Positions 54,887-64,000 of a DNA stretch of 64,000 nt are shown in pieces; the stretch's first letter is position 1; every line of letters starts with the position of its first letter. The position numbers were made by a program, and so were the translations under genes. The notes under the pieces are model-generated. The model saw only the letters and a list, made by a program, of their open reading frames with translations, did not search any database and was not told the origin of the DNA. This DNA is from Gammaproteobacteria bacterium. GTDB lineage: Bacteria > Pseudomonadota > Gammaproteobacteria > Ga0077536. The stretch lies in NCBI GenBank assembly GCA_016191285.1, contig JACPPA010000021.1, positions 78,473-142,472 on the forward strand. The letters are read 5' to 3'.

Positions 54887-57580
54887 ATGTCCAAACCTAC
54901 TTTAGTTCTCGTCGATGGCTCGTCGTACTTGTACCGCGCCTTTCATGCACTGCCGAATCTCGCGACGAGCACCGGGCAACCGACTGGCGCGATCCACGGC
55001 GTGGTCGCGATGCTGAAAAAGCTCAAAGAGGAATCCAGGGCCGAATTTTTCGCCGTCGTGTTCGATCCGCGCGGGAAAACCCACCGCGACCGTTGGTTTC
55101 CAGCGTACAAGGCTCAGCGACCGTCAATGCCTGCCGAACTGGCTTCCCAAGTTCCCCTATTGTTCCAGGTGATCGAAGCTCTCGGGTTACCCCAATTCGT
55201 CGTCGACGGGATCGAAGCCGATGATGTCATCGGAACGCTTGCACGGCAGGCGGCGGCCGCCGGTTATAAGGTGGTCATCTCAACCGGCGATAAAGACCTC
55301 GCGCAACTCGTCAACGAGGATATTCACCTGGTCAACACCATGGACGATTCGCGACTCGATCCAGCGGGTGTACTGACTAAATTTGGTGTCGCGCCAGATC
55401 GCATCGTGGATTATCTGACCTTGGTTGGCGATACAGTCGACAACATTCCAGGGGTACCCAAAGTCGGGCCTAAAACAGCGGTCAAGTGGTTGACCCAATA
55501 CGGCAGCCTTGACGCAATCATCGCGAATGCCGCGGCAATTACCGGCGCCGTAGGCGAAAATCTGCGCGGTGCGCTCGCGCAACTTCCGTTGTCGAAGCAG
55601 CTGGTGACGATCCTTGATCAGCTTGACCTCAATATCCCGCTCGCGAGCTTAGCACCGCGCGATCCGGATACCGCCAAGCTGCAGACTTTGTATCAGCAAT
55701 TAGAGTTTAAAACGTGGTCGCGACAACTCGCAGTCGACGCCCCCAGTGTGACTGCTGGTGCCAGTTCGGATGCTACTCACTACGACACAATTCTGACTCG
55801 CGACGCCCTCGACCAGTGGCTGACGCGCTTGAGTGGCGCAACGTTTTTCGCCTTCGATACCGAAACCACCAGCCTCAATTACATCGATGCACGGATCGTT
55901 GGAGTGTCGTTCGCCTGCGACACCGGCGCAGCTGCCTATATTCCACTCGCGCACGATTACTTGGATGCGCCAACGCAGTTAGCGCGCGATGAAGTATTAG
56001 CCGCGCTCAAACCGCTACTCGAAGATCCGGCACGCCTCAAGCTCGGTCATAACTTGAAGTACGATTGCAGTGTGTTGCGCAATCATGGCATTGAACTACA
56101 AGGGATCCGTCATGACTCGATGCTGGAGTCCTATGTCTTGAACAGTGTTGCGACTCGCCATGATCTTGATTCGCTCGCGCTTAAGTATCTCGCCATCAAC
56201 ACCATTCATTTCGAGGATGTTGCGGGTAAAGGCACCAATCAGATCACTTTTAATAAGGTGCCAGTTGAACGCGCGGCGATCTACGCGGCGGAAGACGCCG
56301 ACGTTTGCTTGAAGTTGCACGAGCATTTTTGGCCTAAATTGCAAGACGCGCCGAAGCTTCGTCAGTTGTATGAAGAAATCGAAATACCGTTGGTGCCGGT
56401 GCTGTCGCGAGTGGAATACTGCGGCGTGATGGTCGATGCGGCGATGTTGTGCGCGCACAGCGCTGAGATGGCGGCCGAGCTCGTGGTAATCGAGCAGCAG
56501 GCGCACGCTATTGCCGGCGCGGAATTCAACATTGGGTCGCCTAAACAAATTCAAGAAATTCTGTTCGACAAAATGGGTCTGCCGGTGACCGCCAAAACAC
56601 CGACCGGACAGCCGTCGACGGCCGAGTCGGCCTTACAGGAGTTGGCGGAAGAATATCCGTTGCCGAAATTGATCCTGGAACATCGAACGTTATCCAAACT
56701 CAAATCTACCTATACGGACAAATTGCCGGCCGAAATTAATCCCAGCACGGGGCGAATTCACACGAGTTACCATCAAGCAGTCGCAGCCACCGGACGTCTG
56801 TCGTCCTCCGATCCGAACTTGCAGAATATTCCGATCCGTACCGCGGCTGGCCGGCGGATCCGTAAAGCTTTCATTGCCCCTGCGGGCACGCTGCTCGTGG
56901 CGGCGGATTATTCGCAGATTGAGTTGCGGATCATGGCGCATCTTTCGCAAGACGAACGACTATTGGCGGCCTTCGCCGCAGGAACCGACATTCATCGCGC
57001 GACGGCGGCGGAAGTGTTCGGGCGCACGCCAGAAATGGTTGATGATGACCAGCGGCGTGCCGCCAAAGCCATCAATTTCGGATTGATTTACGGCATGTCG
57101 GCGTTCGGACTCGCGCGTCAGTTAGGGATCGAGCGGGGCGCCGCGCAAGCCTACGTCGACCTTTATTTCGCGCGCTATCCCGGGGTCAGGCGATTCATGG
57201 AGGGAATCCGTACGCAAGCGCGTGAACAAGGCTATGTCGAGACGGTGTTTGGGCGGCGGCTATTCCTACCCGATATCAATTCACGGAATGTCCAACGCCG
57301 TCAGTATGCGGAGCGCACTGCTATCAACGCGCCGATGCAAGGGACGGCCGCCGATATCATCAAACGCGCGATGATTGCGGTCGATCGCTGGATTTTGGAG
57401 GCGCGACCGGCGGTCAAACTTATCATGCAGGTCCACGATGAACTCGTGTTCGAGGTTGCGGAGGCAGCGATTAGCGATGCTGTCGCCCGTATCCGCGAAA
57501 TCATGTCGCAGGCCGCGGCTTTGGCTGTGCCGCTGGTGGTGGATATTGGCGTTGGAGCAAATTGGGACGAAGCGCATTAG
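54887..57580 (+). CDS. polA: DNA polymerase I
   Basis: 897-aa repair and Okazaki-fragment polymerase. The 5'-nuclease domain (LVLVDGSSYLYRAFHAL, ..GIEADDVIGTLA), an intact 3'-5' exonuclease (FFAFDTETTSLNYIDARIVG) and the polymerase palm motifs A (DYSQIELRIMAHLS), B (RRAAKAINFGLIYG) and C (MQVHDELVFE) are all present. The ATG at 54887 follows a GTG at 54881; both are in frame. A terminator follows at 57630. Confidence 0.96.
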   Translation: MSKPTLVLVDGSSYLYRAFHALPNLATSTGQPTGAIHGVVAMLKKLKEESRAEFFAVVFDPRGKTHRDRWFPAYKAQRPSMPAELASQVPLLFQVIEALGLPQFVVDGIEADDVIGTLARQAAAAGYKVVISTGDKDLAQLVNEDIHLVNTMDDSRLDPAGVLTKFGVAPDRIVDYLTLVGDTVDNIPGVPKVGPKTAVKWLTQYGSLDAIIANAAAITGAVGENLRGALAQLPLSKQLVTILDQLDLNIPLASLAPRDPDTAKLQTLYQQLEFKTWSRQLAVDAPSVTAGASSDATHYDTILTRDALDQWLTRLSGATFFAFDTETTSLNYIDARIVGVSFACDTGAAAYIPLAHDYLDAPTQLARDEVLAALKPLLEDPARLKLGHNLKYDCSVLRNHGIELQGIRHDSMLESYVLNSVATRHDLDSLALKYLAINTIHFEDVAGKGTNQITFNKVPVERAAIYAAEDADVCLKLHEHFWPKLQDAPKLRQLYEEIEIPLVPVLSRVEYCGVMVDAAMLCAHSAEMAAELVVIEQQAHAIAGAEFNIGSPKQIQEILFDKMGLPVTAKTPTGQPSTAESALQELAEEYPLPKLILEHRTLSKLKSTYTDKLPAEINPSTGRIHTSYHQAVAATGRLSSSDPNLQNIPIRTAAGRRIRKAFIAPAGTLLVAADYSQIELRIMAHLSQDERLLAAFAAGTDIHRATAAEVFGRTPEMVDDDQRRAAKAINFGLIYGMSAFGLARQLGIERGAAQAYVDLYFARYPGVRRFMEGIRTQAREQGYVETVFGRRLFLPDINSRNVQRRQYAERTAINAPMQGTAADIIKRAMIAVDRWILEARPAVKLIMQVHDELVFEVAEAAISDAVARIREIMSQAAALAVPLVVDIGVGANWDEAH

Positions 57581-57629
57581 AAGTTATCGTTCGCCCAGTC
57601 CGCATACACCTAACGGACTTGCTAAGGCG

Positions 57630-57663
57630 CGTAACCCGTTCTCCTCATGGGTTACGATCTTTT
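57630..57663 (+). terminator. Terminator after polA
   Basis: 8-bp stem CGTAACCC/GGGTTACG with an 11-nt loop and an ATCTTTT tail. It separates polA from the his genes. Confidence 0.75.
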
Positions 57664-57769
57664 CAAATCCATGTGCTAACATTTATCCGAGGCTTTACTA
57701 TTAGCAAAGTTCCTGTAACTTGGCCTAAGACCAAACTCGTTATCTAGCCCGCGCCCGGCACCCCATGCC

Positions 57770-58519
57770 ATGCTTTTGATCCCTGCTATCGATATCAAAG
57801 ACGGTAAATGCGTTCGCCTCAAACAAGGCCGCATGGACGACGATACAATCTATTCCGACGACCCGGTGACCATCGCCGCGCGCTGGGTCGACGCTGGGGC
57901 TCGGCGCTTGCATGTCGTCGACTTGAACGGCGCCATCCTGGGCAAGCCAGTTAATTCGGCGATCATTCACGAAATCGCTGAGGCTTTTCCTCAGATCCCC
58001 ATTCAAGTCGGGGGCGGGATCCGCGATGAAGATACCATCCAGACCTATCTGAACGCTGGCGTGCGCTACGTCATTGTCGGTACCAAAGCGGTCACGGCAC
58101 CGCATTTCGTTTCAGATATTTGCCTGGAATTCCCGAGCCATATCATCGTTGGCTTGGATGTCCGCGATGGCAAGGTCGCGATAGAAGGATGGTCGAAGCT
58201 ATCGCGACACGAAGCGGCTGATCTCGCGCGGCAATTCGAATTGGATGGAGTCGAGGCCATTATATTCACCGACATCCGGCGTGACGGCATGATGACCGGG
58301 TTGAATCTCGACGCGACCGTCGCGTTCGCGCGCAACCTCACCATCCCAGTTTTTGCTTCTGGTGGAGTCACCAATCTCGACGATATCCGCGCGCTATGCG
58401 CGGTCGAAGCAGAAGGAATTGCCGGGGCGGTGACAGGGCGCGCAATTTACGAAGGAACGCTGGATTTCGCGGCCGCGCAACGTCTCGCCGACAATCTCGT
58501 GAGCGCGGGCTTAAGCTAG
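57770..58519 (+). CDS. hisA: Phosphoribosylformimino-AICAR-P isomerase HisA
   Basis: 249-aa TIM-barrel isomerase of histidine synthesis. The catalytic Asp residues are in [15 protein letters not shown] and [16 protein letters not shown], and phosphate-binding motifs are [10 protein letters not shown] and ASGGVTN. It is the first of four his genes; hisH, the usual upstream partner of hisA, is absent here. Confidence 0.95.
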   Translation: MLLIPAIDIKDGKCVRLKQGRMDDDTIYSDDPVTIAARWVDAGARRLHVVDLNGAILGKPVNSAIIHEIAEAFPQIPIQVGGGIRDEDTIQTYLNAGVRYVIVGTKAVTAPHFVSDICLEFPSHIIVGLDVRDGKVAIEGWSKLSRHEAADLARQFELDGVEAIIFTDIRRDGMMTGLNLDATVAFARNLTIPVFASGGVTNLDDIRALCAVEAEGIAGAVTGRAIYEGTLDFAAAQRLADNLVSAGLS

Positions 58520-58624
58520 GACTGGTGAGTGCGCTCGCTCACGCACCGCCGCTAAGCGCGCCCGACCACTCGTATTGTCGCCGAACAACCTAATCGACGC
58601 AGGTGGCGCCGAAATCACCACGCA

Positions 58625-59386
58625 ATGAGCCTCGCCAAACGCATCATCCCCTGTCTTGACGTCGACGCCGGACGTGTCGTCAAAGGCGTGCGCTTTGTCG
58701 ACATCCGCGATGCCGGTGATCCCGTTGAAATCGCAAGGCGCTACGATAATGAAGGCGCCGATGAAATTTGCTTCCTCGACATCACCGCCAGTAGCGACGG
58801 GCGCCAAACCATGGTGCGGGTCGTTGAAGCCGTGGCGGCGCAGGTGTTTATCCCGTTGACAGTGGGCGGTGGAATTCGCGAACTGGCTGATGTGCAACGC
58901 ATGCTTAACGCCGGCGCCGACAAAGTTGGGATTAATACTGCCGCCGTCACCAACCCGGAATTTGTGCGGGCGGCCGCAGACAAGTATGGTTCGCAATGTA
59001 TTGTCGTCGCCATTGATGCCCGCCGCGCGGCGCGTGGCGGATGGGAGGTCGTTACGCACGGCGGCCGCAGAGCGACGGGTCTGAACGCCGTCGAATGGGC
59101 GCGCCGCATGGTCACCCAGGGCGCCGGCGAAATTCTGTTGACGAGCATGGATCGCGACGGCACCCGCGACGGATTCGATCTTGAATTAACGCGCGCGGTA
59201 GCTGATGCAGTCCCCATTCCGGTCATCGCTTCCGGGGGCGTAGGGAACTTGGAACATTTGATCTGCGGTGTTAAGCAGGGCCATGCGGATGCGGTGTTGG
59301 CCGCCACCATTTTTCATTTTGGGGAGTACAGTATCGGCGACGCAAAACGCCACATGGCGCGCGCCGGTATCGAAATGCGGTTATGA
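58625..59386 (+). CDS. hisF: Imidazole glycerol phosphate synthase cyclase subunit HisF
   Basis: 253-aa TIM-barrel cyclase. Catalytic Asp residues are in [15 protein letters not shown] and [15 protein letters not shown]. It works as a complex with the glutaminase HisH, which must be encoded outside this window. The 105-bp gap from hisA holds no gene. It overlaps hisI by 4 bp. Confidence 0.95.
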   Translation: MSLAKRIIPCLDVDAGRVVKGVRFVDIRDAGDPVEIARRYDNEGADEICFLDITASSDGRQTMVRVVEAVAAQVFIPLTVGGGIRELADVQRMLNAGADKVGINTAAVTNPEFVRAAADKYGSQCIVVAIDARRAARGGWEVVTHGGRRATGLNAVEWARRMVTQGAGEILLTSMDRDGTRDGFDLELTRAVADAVPIPVIASGGVGNLEHLICGVKQGHADAVLAATIFHFGEYSIGDAKRHMARAGIEMRL

Positions 59387-59778
59387 ATTATTTAGACGAG
59401 ATCAAATGGAATGTGGAAGGTCTGGTGCCAGTGGTAACCGTGGACGCCACCTCAAAGCAGCTGCTAATGCTGGCCTGGATGAACCGTGAAGCCTTAACGG
59501 CAACCATCAAAGAAGGTCGCGCCGTGTATTGGTCGCGTTCACGCGGGCGCCTGTGGCGTAAGGGCGAGGAATCGACGCATACGCAAACAATCCGCGAAAT
59601 ACGCTTGGATTGCGATAGTGACGCGATTCAGTTGCTGGTTGAACAAAGCGGCGGGATCGCGTGTCATACTGGACGCGCGACGTGTTTTTATCGTCGGTTA
59701 GTTGGGTCGGAATGGAAGGAAATCGATCCCGTGCTTAAAGATCCCGCGCGGCTTTATGCGTCGCGGCAGCCGGAGTAG
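59383..59778 (+). CDS. hisI: Phosphoribosyl-AMP cyclohydrolase HisI
   Basis: 131-aa monofunctional cyclohydrolase. Signatures are [20 protein letters not shown] and the metal-binding [16 protein letters not shown] followed by [11 protein letters not shown]. In this genome HisI and HisE are separate proteins, unlike the fused E. coli HisIE. hisE follows after 7 bp. Confidence 0.95.
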   Translation: MNYLDEIKWNVEGLVPVVTVDATSKQLLMLAWMNREALTATIKEGRAVYWSRSRGRLWRKGEESTHTQTIREIRLDCDSDAIQLLVEQSGGIACHTGRATCFYRRLVGSEWKEIDPVLKDPARLYASRQPE

Positions 59779-59785
59779 GTCCGCC

Positions 59786-60109
59786 GTGGATTCGACTGAA
59801 CATGTGTTGAACCGTTTGACCGCGGTCCTGGAACAAAGGAAGGAGGCGGATCCCAACTCGTCCTACGTCGCGTCGTTATATCGCGATGGCATCGACCGAA
59901 TTCGCAAGAAGATCGGCGAAGAAGCGACCGAAGTCGTGATCGCCGTCGGTAATACGGACCGCGACGCGATCGTCGGCGAAATGGCGGACCTTTGGTTTCA
60001 TTGCCTCGTCGCGCTGGTGCATCGTGGCATCGATCCCGCCCTTGTGCTGGCCGAACTCGACCGCCGCTTCGGCCGCTCGGGCATTGAGGAAAAAGCGGTG
60101 CGGCGCTGA
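59786..60109 (+). CDS. hisE: Phosphoribosyl-ATP pyrophosphatase HisE
   Basis: 107-aa MazG-like pyrophosphohydrolase. Signatures are [20 protein letters not shown], followed by [10 protein letters not shown] and the [14 protein letters not shown] segment. GTG start at 59786; in-frame upstream codons lie within hisI and are not expected to be translated. tatA follows after 57 bp, so the genes may share a transcript. Confidence 0.94.
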   Translation: MDSTEHVLNRLTAVLEQRKEADPNSSYVASLYRDGIDRIRKKIGEEATEVVIAVGNTDRDAIVGEMADLWFHCLVALVHRGIDPALVLAELDRRFGRSGIEEKAVRR

Positions 60110-60166
60110 CCTGAAGATCGATTATTTATTATTACGTCGTCGCAGTGACGGCCTCGGAGATAAGCC

Positions 60167-60394
60167 ATGGGCATCGGAATTAAAGAATTAATCCTAATCC
60201 TTGTCATCGTCATGTTGGTGTTCGGGACCAAGAAAATCAAAGGGATTGGGTCGGACGTTGGCGGTTGGATCCGCGACTTTAGAAAGGCCATCAAGGACGG
60301 TAACGACGAGCCGGCGGTGGTCGATCTCAATACTGTCGGTAAACCGGTCATCGAAGCCGAGGTCATCAATTCCCCCGATAAGAAGAATTCGTAG
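60167..60394 (+). CDS. tatA: Sec-independent translocase subunit TatA
   Basis: 75-aa pore-forming subunit of the Tat exporter for folded proteins. A single membrane helix (ELILILVIVMLVFGTKKI) and an amphipathic helix (GSDVGGWIRDFRKAIKDG) precede a charged tail. First of the tatABC operon. Confidence 0.92.
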   Translation: MGIGIKELILILVIVMLVFGTKKIKGIGSDVGGWIRDFRKAIKDGNDEPAVVDLNTVGKPVIEAEVINSPDKKNS

Positions 60395-60402
60395 GTCGCC
60401 CC

Positions 60403-60675
60403 GTGTTTGACGTGGGTTTTTCGGAGCTGGCGCTGACTGGGCTGATTGCGCTGTTGGTTTTGGGGCCCGAGCGCCTCCCCCCACTGGTGCGCACCACGGG
60501 ACGCTGGATTGGTCGCGCGCAACGCATGGTGCGGGATCTCAAAGCGCAAATCGATCGCGATCCCAGTATTCAAGAATTTCGCGGCTTAAACGAGGTAATG
60601 CGTGAGCAGGACTTAAAACAGCTAGCCACGCCGCCGCCAATCGTTGACCCACCGTCATCCGACAAGCAGCTTTAA
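60403..60675 (+). CDS. tatB: Sec-independent translocase subunit TatB
   Basis: 90-aa subunit of the Tat substrate receptor. MFDVGFSELALTGLIALLVL and the GPERLPPLVRTTGRWIG hinge are diagnostic for TatB. It is shorter than E. coli TatB (171 aa) and has a truncated C-terminal tail, as in several other gammaproteobacteria. GTG start. Confidence 0.92.
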   Translation: MFDVGFSELALTGLIALLVLGPERLPPLVRTTGRWIGRAQRMVRDLKAQIDRDPSIQEFRGLNEVMREQDLKQLATPPPIVDPPSSDKQL

Positions 60676-60681
60676 GCGGCC

Positions 60682-61482
60682 ATGACGGGTTCGCCAAAAT
60701 CCACGGATCTCAATAGTGGTGAGCAGAGCTTTCTATCGCACCTAATTGAGTTACGGTCGCGGCTAATGCGCGCGGTCATTTTCTTCCTCGTGGTGTTATT
60801 CGCCTTGATGCCGATCTCGAATACGTTGTATGAGTGGTTGTCGCGACCGCTGATGCAACAGATGGCGGAAGTTGGCGCGCAAATGATCGCGACCGAAGTC
60901 GCCTCGCCGTTTCTTGCGCCTTTCAAACTCACTTGCTTCGTCGCCATCATGTTGAGCGCGCCGTACATTTTTTATCAACTCTGGGCATTCGTCGCGCCGG
61001 GGCTTTACCGGCATGAAAAACAACTCGCACTGCCGTTAATGATTTCGAGTACGGTACTTTTTTATTGCGGAATAGCCTTCGCCTATTTCGCCGTGTTCCC
61101 GGTGATCTTTGGATTTTTCACCGCAGCGGCGCCGACCGGTGTCACCGTCATGACCGATATCAGCAAATATCTGGATTTCGTGATCGTCATGTTCTGCGCG
61201 TTCGGTGCGGCGTTCGAGGTCCCGGTCGCGACTTACTTGGTCGTGAAAATGGGGATCACCACGCGCGAGGCATTGGTTGAAATGCGGCCGTATATCATTG
61301 TTGCGGCCTTTGTCATCGCGGCGATACTAACGCCGCCGGACGTGGTTTCGCAGACATTGATGGCGGTTCCCATTTGCCTGCTCTACGAATTGGGCCTGCT
61401 ATTTTGCAAGTACTTTATTTCCGATAAATCCGACGAAACCACCGGCGCGCTCGCCACCACCGATACCACCCCAAAGTCTTAA
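60682..61482 (+). CDS. tatC: Sec-independent translocase subunit TatC
   Basis: 266-aa six-helix membrane protein that recognises twin-arginine signal peptides. Signatures are FLSHLIELRSRLMRAVIFFL, the LWAFVAPGLYRHEKQLALPL loop and the DPPDVVSQ-like TPPDVVSQTLMAVPICLLYE region. Tail of about 20 residues. It converges with rpiA. Confidence 0.95.
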   Translation: MTGSPKSTDLNSGEQSFLSHLIELRSRLMRAVIFFLVVLFALMPISNTLYEWLSRPLMQQMAEVGAQMIATEVASPFLAPFKLTCFVAIMLSAPYIFYQLWAFVAPGLYRHEKQLALPLMISSTVLFYCGIAFAYFAVFPVIFGFFTAAAPTGVTVMTDISKYLDFVIVMFCAFGAAFEVPVATYLVVKMGITTREALVEMRPYIIVAAFVIAAILTPPDVVSQTLMAVPICLLYELGLLFCKYFISDKSDETTGALATTDTTPKS

Positions 61483-61518
61483 TCGGTTCGACGCGGATCG
61501 GCGCGGCATGCGCTTAGT

Positions 61519-62175
61519 TCACGAGATTTGACGCACGCCGTCCGCGGTACCAACCAACAGAGTGTCTGCCCCGCGCAGAGCAAAAAGGCCGTTGGTCACG
61601 ACGCCTGGAATTTGATTGATCGCGGCTTCGATGCGCGGCGGATCCAGCAGGTCGAGATCGTGCACGTCTAAAATCAAATTGCCGTTGTCCGTCGTTACTC
61701 CGCTCCGCCACGCCGGTTGCCCGCCCAACTTCACCAGCTGCCGTGCGACGAAACTCCGCGCCATCGGAATCACTTCAACCGGCAACGGAAACCGACCCAA
61801 ACGCGAGACGAGTTTCGAGTCGTCGATCAGGCAGACAAAAAGGCGGCTTGCCGCGGCCACGATTTTTTCGCGAGTCAGCGCGCCGCCACCACCCTTGATT
61901 AGATGGCGCTGTTCGGTTGCCTCGTCGGCGCCATCAATGTAGACCTCGAGCTCGCCGGTGTCGTTCAAGTCGTAAACTCGAATCCCTTGCGCCTGCAAGC
62001 GCAAGGCGGTGGCTTCCGAACTCGCGACCGCGCCATTGAGTCGGTGTTTATGCGCGCCCAATAAATCAATCAAGAAGTTCGCAGTTGACCCGGTCCCCAC
62101 CCCGATGATGGCATTGTTGGGAACGAAACCGAGTGCCGCTTCGGCCACTTGGCGTTTTTTGTCGTCTTGATTCAC
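61519..62175 (-). CDS. rpiA: Ribose-5-phosphate isomerase A
   Basis: 218-aa pentose-phosphate isomerase. Signatures are [40 protein letters not shown] with the catalytic Asp and Lys, and the [15 protein letters not shown] strand. Divergent from ilvA, a common arrangement. Confidence 0.95.
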   Translation of the reverse strand: MNQDDKKRQVAEAALGFVPNNAIIGVGTGSTANFLIDLLGAHKHRLNGAVASSEATALRLQAQGIRVYDLNDTGELEVYIDGADEATEQRHLIKGGGGALTREKIVAAASRLFVCLIDDSKLVSRLGRFPLPVEVIPMARSFVARQLVKLGGQPAWRSGVTTDNGNLILDVHDLDLLDPPRIEAAINQIPGVVTNGLFALRGADTLLVGTADGVRQIS

Positions 62176-62203
62176 TCGGCTCCTCTAAGAACGGATCCAT
62201 ACT

Positions 62204-63751
62204 ATGAGTGGTAGCGCTAAATGGTATCTTATGCCGATGCTCGATACCTATCTCAAGATGATCTTGAAGGCGCCAGTTTACGACGTGGCGCGCGAGACGC
62301 CGTTGGAGCCGCTGCCAGCCATCTCGCGTCGCACGCAAAACGCGGTGTGGCTAAAGCGCGAAGACATGCAGCCGGTGTTTTCGTACAAGCTCCGCGGTGC
62401 GTATACAATGATGGCGGCGCTAACGCCGGACGAGCGTGCGCGTGGCGTGATTACGGCGTCCGCCGGCAATCATGCCCAAGGCGTCGCGCTCGCCGCGCAA
62501 CGCCTAAATCTTCGGGCCGTTATCGTGATGCCGAAAACCACGCCCGAGATCAAGATCAGCGCCGTGCGCCGCCTACAGGCTGAAATCATCCTGCACGGGA
62601 ATACCTACGACGAGGCAAGCGTCCATGCGCATGAATTGGCGGCAAGCGCGCAACTAACCTACGTTCCGCCTTACGATCACCCGCTCATCATTGCTGGCCA
62701 GGGCACGGTGGCGATGGAAATTCTGCGCCAACATCCAACGCTTCCTTATGCGATCTTTGTCCCGGTGGGCGGCGGTGGTTTGATCGCAGGCGTCGCCGCT
62801 TATGTGAAGGCCTTGGAGCCGGGCGTGCGCATTATCGGCGTCGAAGCCATTGAAGCAGCGTGCATGAAACGCGCGCTCGAAGTCGGCGAACGAGTTATTC
62901 TGGACAAGATCGGCATTTTCGCCGACGGCGCCGCCGTGCGTCAGGTTGGCGCCGAGCCGTTCAAAATCGCGCAGCGTTATGTCGACGAAGTTTTAGCGGT
63001 TTCGATCGATGAGATCTGCGCCGCGGTCAAAGATATTTTCGAGGATACGCGTTCGATTGCCGAGCCGGCTGGCGCGCTCGCGTTGGCCGGCCTCAAGCAG
63101 TATGTAAATCGCGAAAAACTCAAAGGTCAGGAGCTGGTGGCGATTTTAAGCGGAGCAAATGTCAACTTCGATCGGCTGCGCCATATTGCCGAACTCGCCG
63201 AACTCGGTGAACGCCGCGAAGTTCTCATCGGCGCGATCATCCCAGAGCGTCCGGGCAGTTTTCGCCGCTTTTGTCATGCTCTGGGGCCGCGCGCGATTAC
63301 CGAATTCAATTATCGTTATGCCGATCGCGAGCGCGCGGCAGTATTTGCCGGCGTGCAACTACGCACCAACGATCTCGATCATGAGCTGTTATTGAATAGC
63401 CTACGCGAAAAGGGTTTCGAGACGATCGACATCACGGATAATGAGCTCGCCAAACTTCACATCCGCTACATGGTGGGTGGTCATGCCGGAAAGCTCAGCG
63501 ATGAACGCCTGCTGCGCGTCGAGTTCCCGGAACGCCCCGGCGCACTGCTCCATTTTCTAAATCAGATCGGGGATCGTTGGAATATCAGTTTGTTCCACTA
63601 CCGAAACCATGGGGCTGCTTATGGCAAGGTCCTGATGGGGATCCAGGTGCCGCCAGCCCAAGCCGCGGCGTTTGCGGCGTTTCTCGCCGATCTCAATATG
63701 GAATATGTCGAAGAGCGTGATAATCCGGCGTATGACTTGTTTTTGCGATAA
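62204..63751 (+). CDS. ilvA: Threonine ammonia-lyase (biosynthetic)
   Basis: 515-aa PLP enzyme that deaminates threonine to 2-oxobutyrate, the first step of isoleucine synthesis. The PLP Lys is in REDMQPVFSYKLRGAYT; SAGNHAQGVA and PVGGGGLIAGV bind the cofactor phosphate. Two C-terminal ACT-like regulatory domains begin near residues 340 and 430 (LRVEFPERPGALLHF), giving feedback control by isoleucine. Starts at 62204, 62231 or 62237 are possible. Confidence 0.93.
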   Translation: MSGSAKWYLMPMLDTYLKMILKAPVYDVARETPLEPLPAISRRTQNAVWLKREDMQPVFSYKLRGAYTMMAALTPDERARGVITASAGNHAQGVALAAQRLNLRAVIVMPKTTPEIKISAVRRLQAEIILHGNTYDEASVHAHELAASAQLTYVPPYDHPLIIAGQGTVAMEILRQHPTLPYAIFVPVGGGGLIAGVAAYVKALEPGVRIIGVEAIEAACMKRALEVGERVILDKIGIFADGAAVRQVGAEPFKIAQRYVDEVLAVSIDEICAAVKDIFEDTRSIAEPAGALALAGLKQYVNREKLKGQELVAILSGANVNFDRLRHIAELAELGERREVLIGAIIPERPGSFRRFCHALGPRAITEFNYRYADRERAAVFAGVQLRTNDLDHELLLNSLREKGFETIDITDNELAKLHIRYMVGGHAGKLSDERLLRVEFPERPGALLHFLNQIGDRWNISLFHYRNHGAAYGKVLMGIQVPPAQAAAFAAFLADLNMEYVEERDNPAYDLFLR

Positions 63752-63757
63752 GTCGCG

Positions 63758-64000
63758 ATGACCGCGCTGAGCTTGGAACCGCGACTGGCGCTCACCGCCG
63801 CGATGCAGCAGCTCGAGGCGGCCGGCTTAAATCAAGGCGCCGCCGGCAACGCGAGCGTTCGCACCCCGGAGGGGATGTTAATCACGCCGACCGGGGTGCG
63901 GCCTCGCGATCTCGCGCCCGCGCAACACGTGGTAATGGCCCTCAATGGCGAAGTGGCTGGACACGGAATACGACCATCAAGCGAATGGCGCTTCCACCGC
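63758..64000 (+). CDS. Class II aldolase/adducin family protein, 3'-truncated by window edge
   Basis: First 81 codons of a zinc-dependent aldolase-type protein. GLNQGAAGNASVRTPEGMLI, then TPTGVRP and, near the edge, RPSSEWRFH match the N-terminus of the family (L-fuculose-phosphate aldolase and relatives). Zinc-binding His residues lie beyond the window. The ATG at 63758 is 6 bp after ilvA stops, so they may be co-transcribed. The substrate is not deducible. Confidence 0.8.
   Translation, partial: MTALSLEPRLALTAAMQQLEAAGLNQGAAGNASVRTPEGMLITPTGVRPRDLAPAQHVVMALNGEVAGHGIRPSSEWRFHR

Overview
The window looks like a GC-rich gammaproteobacterial chromosome, species not identifiable from sequence alone. 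The clues are the right-hand gene order: FmdB-aspS, ruvC-ruvA-ruvB-ybgC-tolQRAB-pal-cpoB-queC, kdsD-lptC-lptA-lptB-rpoN-hpf-rapZ-ptsH-ptsI, and DUF2782/polA-hisA-hisF-hisI-hisE-tatABC-rpiA/ilvA. It splits at a tRNA-Lys gene (29896-29971, minus strand): everything to the left is accessory, everything to the right is core.

Left part, 1-15.4 kb: a defence island. It opens with the 3' part of a Type III restriction (Res) subunit, then a MntA/HepT nucleotidyltransferase toxin-antitoxin pair and an addiction-module component, then the modification (Mod) subunit, which carries an in-frame palindromic repeat element. Next is a three-gene ABC-3C system (Mrr-like nuclease, small middle component, DUF2326 ABC ATPase; 6184-9164). 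After that come a truncated RelE-like helicase N-terminus (9229-9444), a repeat-containing orphan protein, a tiny relic of a second Mod 3' end, and a compact six-gene operon (10368-15428) of poorly described genes: a hypothetical, a DUF1828-like protein, a TIGR04255-like protein, two hypotheticals, and a RelE-like/UvrD helicase. That operon is my best candidate for an undescribed system.

15.6-26.2 kb: a DedA-PAP2-LssY membrane protein, two small membrane ORFs, then a metal-type two-component system and a tripartite RND efflux pump. A perfect 24-bp palindrome with the architecture of a CusR box lies in front of the pump genes.

26.2-29.97 kb: remains of two tyrosine-integrase elements at tRNA-Lys. 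A 48-nt copy of the 3' half of the tRNA (26616-26663) faces the intact tRNA across about 3.2 kb that holds an AAA/DUF4143 ATPase with its own palindromic operator and a truncated TPR-like gene. One decayed integrase lies left of the partial tRNA and another integrase C-terminus lies beside the intact tRNA, which suggests tandem, nested integration events.

30-64 kb: housekeeping genes in tight operons for translation (aspS), NAD synthesis (nadA), Holliday-junction processing (ruvCAB), the Tol-Pal envelope machine, queuosine (queC), peptidoglycan recycling (MltF-like, MurU-like), KDO/LPS transport (kdsD, lptCAB), sigma-54 and nitrogen-type PTS (rpoN, hpf, rapZ, ptsH, ptsI), an OmpA-like lipoprotein, DNA polymerase I, late histidine synthesis, Tat export, ribose-5-phosphate isomerase, threonine deaminase, and the start of a class II aldolase. 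Absent from their usual places are kdsC (between kdsD and lptC), ptsN (between hpf and rapZ), yebC (between aspS and ruvC) and hisH (before hisA). No CRISPR array, rRNA or intact insertion sequence was seen.
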